Under the pieces are notes generated by a model that ran no database searches, was not told the DNA's origin, and was given only the letters and a program-made list of their open reading frames with translations. From Eubacteriaceae bacterium (lineage in GTDB: Bacteria; Bacillota; Clostridia; Peptostreptococcales; Anaerovoracaceae), in contig CABIXY010000009.1 of assembly GCA_902362805.1 (NCBI GenBank), positions 62,001 through 126,000 of the forward strand: a stretch of DNA of 64,000 nt. The letters are read 5' to 3'. Position numbers and translations under genes: made by a program. Below, piece by piece: positions 1 to 7,063 of this stretch; position 1 is the stretch's first letter; each line of letters opens with the position of its first letter.

Positions 1-2
1 TA

Positions 3-488
3 AGACAGATAGAAGATGAAAAAATCACAGCTGTGGTTATGACTCGTTCTACCAGAGAAGGTTATTTTAAACATCTGGGTTCGGTGACCTCCTATGTGCT
101 GAAATACGCTCGTTGCCTGATTGTCATCGTGCCAGAGGTGGAAAGATACATATGCGATGAAAAGGGAGCTACAGTATTCTTGTCAGGGCAGTTGTGCAAA
201 GGGGCTGATTCCTGTATATTGCCTTCGATAGCTGGAAAATGCTGCTATGAAATTGAGGTGCTAAAAGGAAAAGTCCGCCTGAACCATATGGCATATAATC
301 CGGACGGCGGCACCTGGACTTTGGAGCCCGGAAACCACCAGAGAGCTCATTATGATATCAATGCGGGGGAGACTGTAAAAATAGAACTCTTTGTCGGCGT
401 CAGGTTTGGCGAGGAAGACCGCATCGATCTTGTCAATCTGAAACACTTTGACCCGACAATTGTGAAATATACATACTTAGAGGAGTGA
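3..488 (+). CDS. Universal-stress-protein C-terminus fused to unknown domain (5' partial)
   Basis: The reading frame is already open at base 3, so the gene starts left of the window; the GTG at 33 is internal. The first 45 or so visible residues read like the end of a UspA fold: a short helix followed by LGSVTSYVLKYARCLIVIVP, which matches the usual G-S-V-x-x-x-V-L-x-x-A-x-C-P-V-x-V-V ending. About 105 further residues follow that belong to no Usp domain I know; they are predicted mostly beta, with two acidic stretches, no signal peptide and no membrane segment. It ends one base before the acetyltransferase gene, so the two are probably co-transcribed. The Usp assignment is moderate; the role of the C-terminal domain is unknown. 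Confidence 0.5.
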   Translation, partial: RQIEDEKITAVVMTRSTREGYFKHLGSVTSYVLKYARCLIVIVPEVERYICDEKGATVFLSGQLCKGADSCILPSIAGKCCYEIEVLKGKVRLNHMAYNPDGGTWTLEPGNHQRAHYDINAGETVKIELFVGVRFGEEDRIDLVNLKHFDPTIVKYTYLEE

Positions 489-489
489 G

Positions 490-1107
490 ATGACTATGAG
501 AGAAGAAGAAAAAATCTTCGCGGGAATGATTTTCGATCCGCGAAAAAAAGAACTTAAGGATATCAAACATAAAGCCCACGAAGCCTGTAAAAGATATAAC
601 GCTTTGGACGAATACGACCCTGGACGTCTGCCCATTATCAAAGAATTTATCGGTGGTATCGGGGAAACTTATTATTTTCAGGGGCCGATTCAGTTCAACT
701 ATGGCAGCCATACCTTTATCGGCGAAAATTTCTTTGCTAACTTCAATTTGACCGTCATGGACGATGCTCGCATCTATATCGGCGACAACGTCTGCTTTGG
801 CCCTAACGTGTCGCTGATGGCTACCAATCATCCGCTGATTGCAGGCGAGCGCATGGGTGTCAATGAAGACGGAACCACGACGATGGCAGAGTTTGCTGAG
901 GAAATCCACATCGGCAATAACGTCTGGATTGCCTGCAATGCCGTAGTTATCGGCGGTGTTCACATTGGAGACAATGTGGTCATCGGGGCCGGCAGCGTGG
1001 TGACAAAAGATATTCCGGCCGGTTATCTGGCTTACGGGAATCCGTGCCGCGCCGTCAGACCCATTACGAAAGAGGATTCTGTATATAGAGAAGGCTGGGG
1101 GATATAA
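490..1107 (+). CDS. Maltose/galactoside-type sugar O-acetyltransferase
   Basis: A 205-residue acetyl-CoA-dependent O-acetyltransferase of the LacA/Maa/NodL left-handed beta-helix family; family proteins are about 185-205 residues, so this one is full length. The N-terminal helical part (residues 1-60) is followed by hexapeptide repeats with the I-G-x-N pattern (FIGENFF, YIGDNV, HIGNNVWI, HIGDNVVIGAGSVV). The catalytic histidine is H114 in TNHPL. It probably acts in the cytosol on free or nucleotide-bound sugars, but the acceptor cannot be read from the sequence. It starts one base after the stop of the Usp-like gene, and its stop codon lies inside a hairpin that looks like a terminator. Confidence 0.88.
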   Translation: MTMREEEKIFAGMIFDPRKKELKDIKHKAHEACKRYNALDEYDPGRLPIIKEFIGGIGETYYFQGPIQFNYGSHTFIGENFFANFNLTVMDDARIYIGDNVCFGPNVSLMATNHPLIAGERMGVNEDGTTTMAEFAEEIHIGNNVWIACNAVVIGGVHIGDNVVIGAGSVVTKDIPAGYLAYGNPCRAVRPITKEDSVYREGWGI

Positions 1108-1127
1108 CCCAGCCTATTTTGTCTTTT
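1092..1127 (+). terminator. Intrinsic terminator after acetyltransferase
   Basis: Inverted repeat AGGCTGGG / CCCAGCCT (1092-1099 and 1108-1115) is followed by a T-rich tail. The hairpin loop contains the acetyltransferase stop codon. It also sits between two convergent genes. Confidence 0.65.
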
Positions 1128-2088
1128 TGTGCACCGGTCTGATATACTTCCAAAACTGCTCGGGACTAAAATAAAAGTAAATCATTCTGCCGGCGGATGT
1201 ATCAAAGCAGTAGTCCGTGTCAGCAAAATCAAAAGACGCCATCGCCTGTTCCATCTTTTCTTCCACACTGCGATTTTCCTGTTCGTAGTCGAAAGGACCG
1301 TGCTCAAAAACAAGGTACTCGCCTTCGGGAACATCAGCCATGCGCATTTGCGGCGGTACTTCACCTTTGTAATCGAAGGGCAGACGTACACCCCAGCACT
1401 CTGTACGAGGAATACCCCAATCGCATAATCGCCCTTCCGGATCGTTCATGTAAGCCATAATCTGGCCGCTGCTGCTGTTGACTTCACTGCCGCCGTCATC
1501 GTCTAACTTACCTTTGATGCTGTCCAGTAAGCCGCAGATCGTCTCATAATCTTGTCCCGGAATCAGGCTTTGCTTCTGCCAAAAATCCCAGTACCCGTTG
1601 CTTTCATAGTTCTTAATGTGCAAAAACTTGTGCGCAGGAATGGTTACAAAATAAATTTTTACATTATCTGTTGATTTCATCATACCAATTTCTCCTAATC
1701 CTAAAAAGTAGCGGTCGAAAGGGTTGATCTTTGTACGAAGAACGAGAGGCTTAGGATTTTTCCGGTATTCGCTCGGAGTGATGCCATAGGTTCTTTTGAA
1801 GGCTCTGGTAAAAGCTTCATGTGAGGAAAATCCGTAATCAAAAGCGATATCCAATATGCTTCTTTCGCTATCTCGCACCTCTTTGAGTGCAAAAGTTAAT
1901 TTCCGCAGCCGCAGATAATCGCGGAATTGCATACCCGATATCTCTTTAAATTTTCTCGTCGTATAAAATTCCGAATACCCCAGCTTTTGAGATAGGATGC
2001 GTAAAGTCAGCGCTTCATCATCATAGTTTTTGATGCACCTGTCAATCTCATCAACAATCGTTTGAATTTGCTTCTGCCACTGGTACAT
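1114..2088 (-). CDS. AraC-family regulator with GyrI-like effector domain
   Basis: A transcription factor of about 324 residues. An N-terminal double helix-turn-helix of the AraC/XylS family covers roughly residues 10-110, with the family's second-helix signature (DIAFDYGFSSHEAFTRAFKR, then Y-G-x-T-P-S-E-Y-R). A C-terminal GyrI/SOUL-type ligand-binding domain of about 155 residues follows, as in Rob and SbmC relatives, which often sense hydrophobic drugs or peptides. ATG at 2088 is chosen because GAGGTG lies nine bases upstream; a GTG four codons earlier overlaps that site. It converges on the acetyltransferase. The EamA exporter gene upstream, on the same strand, could be a target, but the EamA terminator separates them. 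Confidence 0.88.
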   Translation of the reverse strand: MYQWQKQIQTIVDEIDRCIKNYDDEALTLRILSQKLGYSEFYTTRKFKEISGMQFRDYLRLRKLTFALKEVRDSERSILDIAFDYGFSSHEAFTRAFKRTYGITPSEYRKNPKPLVLRTKINPFDRYFLGLGEIGMMKSTDNVKIYFVTIPAHKFLHIKNYESNGYWDFWQKQSLIPGQDYETICGLLDSIKGKLDDDGGSEVNSSSGQIMAYMNDPEGRLCDWGIPRTECWGVRLPFDYKGEVPPQMRMADVPEGEYLVFEHGPFDYEQENRSVEEKMEQAMASFDFADTDYCFDTSAGRMIYFYFSPEQFWKYIRPVHKKTK

Positions 2089-2202
2089 TGATCTGTTCAC
2101 CTCGTTTCTACCGCCTTACATCAGTATAAAGAAAAAAAGGAAGGCCTGCTTGATTTTACTTGCAGTGATGATTTCCGTGGACCCTTTCCATCATCAGACT
2201 AC

Positions 2203-2242
2203 AAAAAAAGCCCGAAACATGTTATTCTGAATGTTTTCGGGC
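2203..2242 (-). terminator. Intrinsic terminator of EamA gene
   Basis: Stem GCCCGAAACAT (2210-2220) with ATGTTTTCGGGC (2231-2242); read on the minus strand the stem is followed by seven T. It lies just below the EamA stop at 2270. Confidence 0.85.
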
Positions 2243-2269
2243 GATGTCAGCTTTCAAAAGCAAATCTGC

Positions 2270-3217
2270 TTACAACCCATTGTTCGATGGCTCCAGTGCG
2301 ACAGCATCTTTTTCTGCTGTTTCTGTGATTGCTTCTGTTTCTTTTTTTGTCAGTAGGAAAATGGTTACGAAGATGCAGAGGAAACCTGCGATATCCATCA
2401 TCTGCAGAGGTACCCTCAGCCAGACGACCATGAAAACGGTAGCTGCCACAGGTTCGATGCTGGCCAGCATACTGGCTTTGACCGCACCGCAGCGATTTAC
2501 TCCGATCAGATACATGGTGAAGGGCAGAATCGTGCCGAAGATGACGATGGCGATAAAGGCGATGATACATCTGACATCATAGACCATGGGCGCCTTCCAG
2601 ATGCCGCAGCCGATACAGAGAATGATGCCTCCCAGCAGCATGCCGTATCCGGTCACGGTGATACTTCCGTACTTTTCTATGATTTTTCCCGGCAGCATGG
2701 TGTAGAGCATCAGCGCCACTGCCGACCAAAGTCCCCAAGACAGACCCAATGGTGTGATGACCATGGTATCGATATGACCGTGGGTCGCAATAAGGAAGAC
2801 GCCGATCAAGGCCATGATGATGGCAAAGACTTCTTTTCTCTGCGGCAGTTTCCTGGCCAGAAAACAGCTGACAATCATAATCAGCACAGGTCCCAGGTAC
2901 TGCAGGATGGTGGCAGTTCCCGAATTGGAATATGAGATTGCTTTCATGTACGAAAGCTGACAGAACAAGAATCCTGTGACAGAGAAAAAAATCAGCCGCA
3001 GCGCCGACTTTTTATCAGTCCAGATCGCGGTCATATTTTTCCGATCTGTAAAAAGACCGATTACGACCAGAATCAAGCCAGCCGCCAAAAGCCTGACAGC
3101 GGTCAGGTAGGTGGGGTCTGCATCAAAGTTATCAAAGATATATTGCGCGCAGGTTCCAGAGAAACCCCAACAGATCGCAGCAATAAGTGTAATTAAAATT
3201 CCGACATTTTTTTTCAT
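2270..3217 (-). CDS. EamA (DMT superfamily) metabolite exporter
   Basis: A 315-residue integral membrane protein with ten hydrophobic helices arranged as two EamA repeats of about 140 residues, the standard drug/metabolite transporter layout. The first repeat starts at GILITLIAAICWGFSGTCAQ and ends in the conserved P-x-x-x-x-x-x-A stretch; the second starts near GLSWGLWSAVALMLYTMLPG. Such proteins export amino acids, nucleosides or drugs across the cell membrane; the substrate is not evident. The start codon follows CGAGGTG by four bases. A charged C-terminal tail of about 25 residues is cytosolic. It appears monocistronic, with its own terminator. Confidence 0.88.
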   Translation of the reverse strand: MKKNVGILITLIAAICWGFSGTCAQYIFDNFDADPTYLTAVRLLAAGLILVVIGLFTDRKNMTAIWTDKKSALRLIFFSVTGFLFCQLSYMKAISYSNSGTATILQYLGPVLIMIVSCFLARKLPQRKEVFAIIMALIGVFLIATHGHIDTMVITPLGLSWGLWSAVALMLYTMLPGKIIEKYGSITVTGYGMLLGGIILCIGCGIWKAPMVYDVRCIIAFIAIVIFGTILPFTMYLIGVNRCGAVKASMLASIEPVAATVFMVVWLRVPLQMMDIAGFLCIFVTIFLLTKKETEAITETAEKDAVALEPSNNGL

Positions 3218-3386
3218 GTTTCACCTCGTAAAAATTCTACAGAACTCAGTATATCATAAATGTTTCTCCATGCATACGACAAAATCACAAGGCAAACGTA
3301 TGAGATAAATTGAAACGCCTTCCTCATTCAATCATGAAGGGTGTGATGACATAAAATGCCTCCGGGACTTTTTTCTGCCGGGGCGG

Positions 3387-3711
3387 ATTGCGGACTAAAG
3401 CAGACCTCTGGGAGCAGGAAAGAGTCTGCAAATGAGCATGCCAAAAAAAAGTGTGGAACATTTTTTTAAGACGAAGCGGGTTGCGGACTAAAACAGACCT
3501 TAGGGAGCAGGAAACAGTCTGCAAATGAGCATGCCAGAGAAAAAGTGTGGAACATTTTTTCAGACTAGACAGATTGCGGACTAAAGCAGACCTCTGGGAG
3601 CAGGAAACAGTCTGCAAATGAGCATGCCAGAGAAAAAGTGTGGAACATTTTTTCAGACTAGACAGATTGCGGACTAAAACAGACCTCTGGGAGCAGGAAA
3701 CAGTCTGCAAT
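3387..3711. repeat. Tandem 93-bp repeat, about 3.5 copies
   Basis: Units begin at 3387, 3480, 3573 and 3666, an exact 93-bp period, with the last unit ending near 3711. Copies 3 and 4 are nearly identical; copies 1 and 2 differ by scattered substitutions. Each unit contains the inverted pair GCAGAC / GTCTGC, and the later ones also CTCTGG / CCAGAG, which overlaps it, so two mutually exclusive hairpins could form. The period is a multiple of three, so an open frame runs through on the minus strand, but it lacks a ribosome site and is probably a by-product of the repeat. Function unknown. Confidence 0.85.
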
Positions 3712-3740
3712 TTGCTTTATGAATGATAATTTGATACAAT

Positions 3741-3975
3741 TGTCATACGACGCGTTCCAAGCCAGCCGGAGGCTGGGGAACGCCAGCATAAATTCTGCCA
3801 GGCAAATCGCCGGTGGCTCTTTGGGCAGAATGTCATACGACGTGTTCCAAGCCAGCCGGAGGCTGGGGAACGCCAGCATAAATTCTGCCAGGCAGTTCGA
3901 CAATATCTCACTGGGCAGAATGTCATACGACGCGTTCCAAGCCAGCCAAAGGCTGGGGAACGCCAGCAGTCAATT
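3741..3975. repeat. Tandem 90-bp hairpin repeat, three copies
   Basis: Units start at 3741, 3831 and 3921 (TGTCATACGA at each). Each begins with a long hairpin in which CGTTCC pairs with GGAACG and CCAGCC pairs with GGCTGG around a three-base loop. The first two units also carry ATTCTGCC ... GGCAGAAT. Differences between copies fall mainly in the loops (GGA to AAA in copy 3; the 19 bases between the ATTCTGCC arms are largely different between copies 1 and 2) while the arms are kept. That favours a structured nucleic acid over a coding repeat, although a 30-residue repeat frame is open on the plus strand (3719-4054). It runs directly into the structured leader of the M16 gene. Confidence 0.85.
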
Positions 3976-4056
3976 GCAGCCGGACAAGTCCGGGCAATTG
4001 CTGCATAAGGTCTTCCGGACAATTCACTGTGTGAATTGGGGCAAGCACCATTAAGC
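3966..4056 (+). promoter_or_regulatory. Structured leader of M16 operon (element A)
   Basis: A hairpin-rich stretch just upstream of the M16 peptidase. CAATTGC (3971) pairs with GCAATTG (3994). GTCCGG (3988-3993) can pair either with the preceding CCGGAC (3980) or with CCGGAC at 4015, enclosing GCATAAGG. CAATTCAC (4020) pairs with GTGAATTG (4031). GGGGCAA and CACCATTA follow. The 3' half matches the leader before the LsrF-like gene at 58253-58319 in order, spacing and pairing but not in stem sequence, which suggests a conserved RNA element or a related mobile repeat. Its function is not known. Confidence 0.5.
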
Positions 4057-4079
4057 ATAGATTTATCAAAGGGGTTATT

Positions 4080-5342
4080 ATGGAGAAAAAACAAAGGACA
4101 GAAAACGGGATTGACATTTTTTACTATCCAAACAGGCATACCCACAGCTTTTGCCTGTCTTTATATATCAGAGCAGGAGCTCTTTATGAGAGCGACGAAG
4201 ACAATGGCATCACCCACTTCTTGGAGCACATTCTCTTTCGGAATATAAACTATCTGATGGAGGGCAGGCTCTATAAAGAACTCGACAGGCTGGGACTGTA
4301 CTTCAACGGCGCTACTTATAAAGAGTTTATGCAGCTTTTCATCGTTGGTGCACCAGAGCACTTTGCGGAAGCAGCACAGCTTCTGAGCAAAGTATTTGAA
4401 CCAATTGTCCTGCCGGTTTCGGAAATCAAAACGGAGCAGCAGAGAGTGAAGGCAGAAATCAGAGAATCAGAGGATTTCAAGAGCCTGGACTACTTTGCCG
4501 GCACCCATGCTTGGAAAGACACGCCACTGCGCAACACGATCCTGGGCACCAAAGGCAACGTCAACACGTTTCATAAAAAGAAGATTCGTCAGTACCAAAG
4601 CGAACTGTTTTCAGCAGGGAATTTTTTCTTTTATGTTACGGGTAATGCAGGGGAGGAAGATTTGGATGCATTAGCTGCGAAGCTAGCGGGAGTTTCTGTG
4701 ATCGTACCTTGCATAGAGCGGGAAAACGCAGCACCACTACCTCAGGACTTTCTACATCGCGATATCTCAATCAACGTGAAGAACAGCCGCTATTTTATGG
4801 TACAGTTTTCGTACGACTTTGTCACATCAAATTATACAGCGGCGGAGTTAGCGCTGCTCTATGATGTATTATCCTCCGGTGAAAACTCACTGATGCACCA
4901 GGAACTGTCAGAAAAGAGAGGAATGATCTACAGCTTTTCTGCTACCTTAGAGAAATATAACAACATCGGCCGCATTTATCTCACTTATGAAGTGAGCCGA
5001 CGAGATTTCTACGACTCCATCGCCATCGTAAAAGACGGTCTGACAGCTTTGCCTGAGACGATGGAAGAGCGCCTGCTTTACGTCTTGCCTGAGTATGTGG
5101 ATAATGCCTACATGATTTACGATGATAACGAAAATTTCAACTGGCAGCGGGCCTATGAAAACCACATCATGGATGGGGATTCCCTCGGTATAGAAGAAAC
5201 AAAGAAGTCCTTTCAGGCAGTCACAGCGGCCAGGCTGTCAGAAGTCGCCACTGAAATCTTTACGCCGCAGAATTTAGTTCTCTCCATAAAAGGCGAAAAG
5301 AAACGGATTGATACAGAGAAAATACGCAAAATATTAGCATGA
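4080..5342 (+). CDS. M16-family zinc peptidase
   Basis: A 420-residue single-unit M16 (pitrilysin-like) metallopeptidase. The inverted zinc motif H-x-x-E-H is HFLEH at residues 46-50, and the third ligand is probably E126 in AEIRESED, with the usual 75-residue spacing. The length fits the two-domain bacterial M16B type (PqqF-like or AlbE/AlbF-like) rather than the 900-residue forms. There is no signal peptide, so it should act in the cytosol. Its stop overlaps the start of the first ABC half transporter, which ties it to export; in subtilosin-type loci M16 enzymes process or help mature an exported peptide. No radical SAM or lanthionine enzyme is nearby, so peptide maturation is inference. 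A weak ribosome site (AAAGGGG) lies ten bases before the ATG. Confidence 0.85.
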   Translation: MEKKQRTENGIDIFYYPNRHTHSFCLSLYIRAGALYESDEDNGITHFLEHILFRNINYLMEGRLYKELDRLGLYFNGATYKEFMQLFIVGAPEHFAEAAQLLSKVFEPIVLPVSEIKTEQQRVKAEIRESEDFKSLDYFAGTHAWKDTPLRNTILGTKGNVNTFHKKKIRQYQSELFSAGNFFFYVTGNAGEEDLDALAAKLAGVSVIVPCIERENAAPLPQDFLHRDISINVKNSRYFMVQFSYDFVTSNYTAAELALLYDVLSSGENSLMHQELSEKRGMIYSFSATLEKYNNIGRIYLTYEVSRRDFYDSIAIVKDGLTALPETMEERLLYVLPEYVDNAYMIYDDNENFNWQRAYENHIMDGDSLGIEETKKSFQAVTAARLSEVATEIFTPQNLVLSIKGEKKRIDTEKIRKILA

Positions 5343-7063
5343 TGAAAGAATTGAAGTTACCCGCAATTAAAAAAACAAATAAAGTAAGCAGCTATTGGAA
5401 AGCGGAATGGAAGATTGTCCTTTTGATTGTCATTACAGGTCTTCTTTACAACGGTTCCATGCAGCTGGGTCCAATTCTCCAGGGCAGGGTCATCGACCTG
5501 ATTGCAGATGGAGAAGAACGGGCGGACGTCGTCAGATGGATATTGATCTTTCTTTTGACCATCGGGGTGATTCAGTGCTGCCGCTGTTTAAAGCGCTATT
5601 ATGTCAGGCTCTTCGCAAACAGGACCAGCGCCTCTATGCGCAGTATTGTCTATGGGAACATCATCGGTGAGGATATCACGCAGCTAAAAGAAGAATCCAC
5701 CGGTGACCTGATGACAAAAGCCATCTCTGACGTGGGAGAATGCGTGGAAGGCATGCGGAAATTCACCACAGAGGTCTTTGACACAGGTATCCTGATGAGC
5801 GCTTATTTTATCACCCTGCTCTGCTATGACATCAAACTGACCCTGCTTGCATCCGTATGCATCCCGCTGGCCATGCTGATTGCAGAACGGATGAAAAAGT
5901 TCATCTACCGCTATGCCAAAAGCTATCGAAAACAGCTGTCCGACGTCAGCGAGCAGACTCTGGAAAATGTGGAGAATCAATTATTATATAGGATGCATGG
6001 CGTACAGGAAATCAAAAGTGAGGCTTATGACGATGCACTTCACAGCTTGCAGGGAAAAGCCATCCGTGCCAATGTACTGGAGAATTCTCTGCAGCCCCTC
6101 TACAAGACCATTGGAATGATCGGCATCGTATTGGTGGTCTTTTACGGCGGCCAATTGGTCATCCAGGGTGTCTGGACCATCGGCAGGTTTTCGGCCTATT
6201 TGACAATTTTTACAGCATTTTCGGTCAAAGTCAGCAAAGCGGCAAAGCTCTTTAATTCTGTACAGAAGGCCCAGGTATCCTGGCAGAGAATCCGCCCCTA
6301 TCTCAAACCGAGGGAAAAAGAGGCACAGGTAAAAACGCCGGGCAGGAGAGAACAGGTTTTGCTGCAGGTAAGACATTTTTCTTCTGGGGTCATCAAACGG
6401 GCAGATTTTGAGGTAAAATCGGGACAAATCATCGGCATTACCGGTCCGGTGGCAAGTGGAAAATCTACCATCGGCAGGTCTCTTGTGGGACTCTTTCCTT
6501 ATGGGGGAAGCATCACCGTAAATGGCAGGGAACTTACCGATATAGAAGCCACAGATATGAGCCAGTACATTACGTATATGGGTCACGACAGCCAGCTTCT
6601 TTCAGATACCATTTACAACAACATCACCCTGGGGGAAGAGGGTGATGTCAGCCAGGTTCTAGAAGACGTCTGTTTTGCTCAAGACTTGGCTTCCATGCCG
6701 GCAGGGGCGGATACTCTGGTGGGCGCCTCCGGCGTCCGGCTTAGCGGCGGGCAGCAGGCCAGGCTGGCATTGGCGCGGACCTTATACAACAGAAGCAGTA
6801 TATTGGTGTTAGACGATCCTTTTTCGGCTGTGGACGTGGTTACAGAAAAACAGATTATTGAGAACCTGAGGAATCGCTATGCTGACTGTGCCATCATTTT
6901 AATTTCCCATAGATTGACATCTTTTAATCAGCTTACCAAGGTGCTCTTCGTATCTGAGGGAGCTACCACCTTTGATACCCACGAAAACCTTTTGCATACA
7001 GTTCAAAAATACAGGGAGATTTTCATCGCTCAGAAGGAGGGCAGAGATGCTGAAGCTGAGTAA
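5339..7063 (+). CDS. ABC exporter half, degenerate ATP site (permease + ATPase)
   Basis: A 574-residue ABC exporter half: six membrane helices in residues 1-310 and an ATPase domain from about 345. Motifs are Walker A GPVASGKST (the fourth position, normally G, is A), signature LSGGQQ, Walker B ILVLDDP and the H-loop ISHR. The residue after the Walker B aspartate is D rather than the catalytic E, so this site is probably weak or inactive, as in one subunit of heterodimeric exporters such as BmrCD or TM287/288. It overlaps the M16 gene by four bases and the second half by 17 bases, so the two halves are surely co-translated partners. Confidence 0.92.
   Translation: MMKELKLPAIKKTNKVSSYWKAEWKIVLLIVITGLLYNGSMQLGPILQGRVIDLIADGEERADVVRWILIFLLTIGVIQCCRCLKRYYVRLFANRTSASMRSIVYGNIIGEDITQLKEESTGDLMTKAISDVGECVEGMRKFTTEVFDTGILMSAYFITLLCYDIKLTLLASVCIPLAMLIAERMKKFIYRYAKSYRKQLSDVSEQTLENVENQLLYRMHGVQEIKSEAYDDALHSLQGKAIRANVLENSLQPLYKTIGMIGIVLVVFYGGQLVIQGVWTIGRFSAYLTIFTAFSVKVSKAAKLFNSVQKAQVSWQRIRPYLKPREKEAQVKTPGRREQVLLQVRHFSSGVIKRADFEVKSGQIIGITGPVASGKSTIGRSLVGLFPYGGSITVNGRELTDIEATDMSQYITYMGHDSQLLSDTIYNNITLGEEGDVSQVLEDVCFAQDLASMPAGADTLVGASGVRLSGGQQARLALARTLYNRSSILVLDDPFSAVDVVTEKQIIENLRNRYADCAIILISHRLTSFNQLTKVLFVSEGATTFDTHENLLHTVQKYREIFIAQKEGRDAEAE

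Noticed and set aside
3324..3710. 128-codon minus-strand frame with 31-residue repeats
   Set aside because: The frame is open only because the repeat period is divisible by three. There is no ribosome site and the composition (cysteine-, serine- and arginine-rich) is unlike neighbouring proteins.
3387..3975. CRISPR-like repeat arrangement
   Set aside because: Units are directly adjacent 93-bp and 90-bp repeats with no spacers between short repeats, and no cas genes are nearby. They are tandem repeats, not a CRISPR array.
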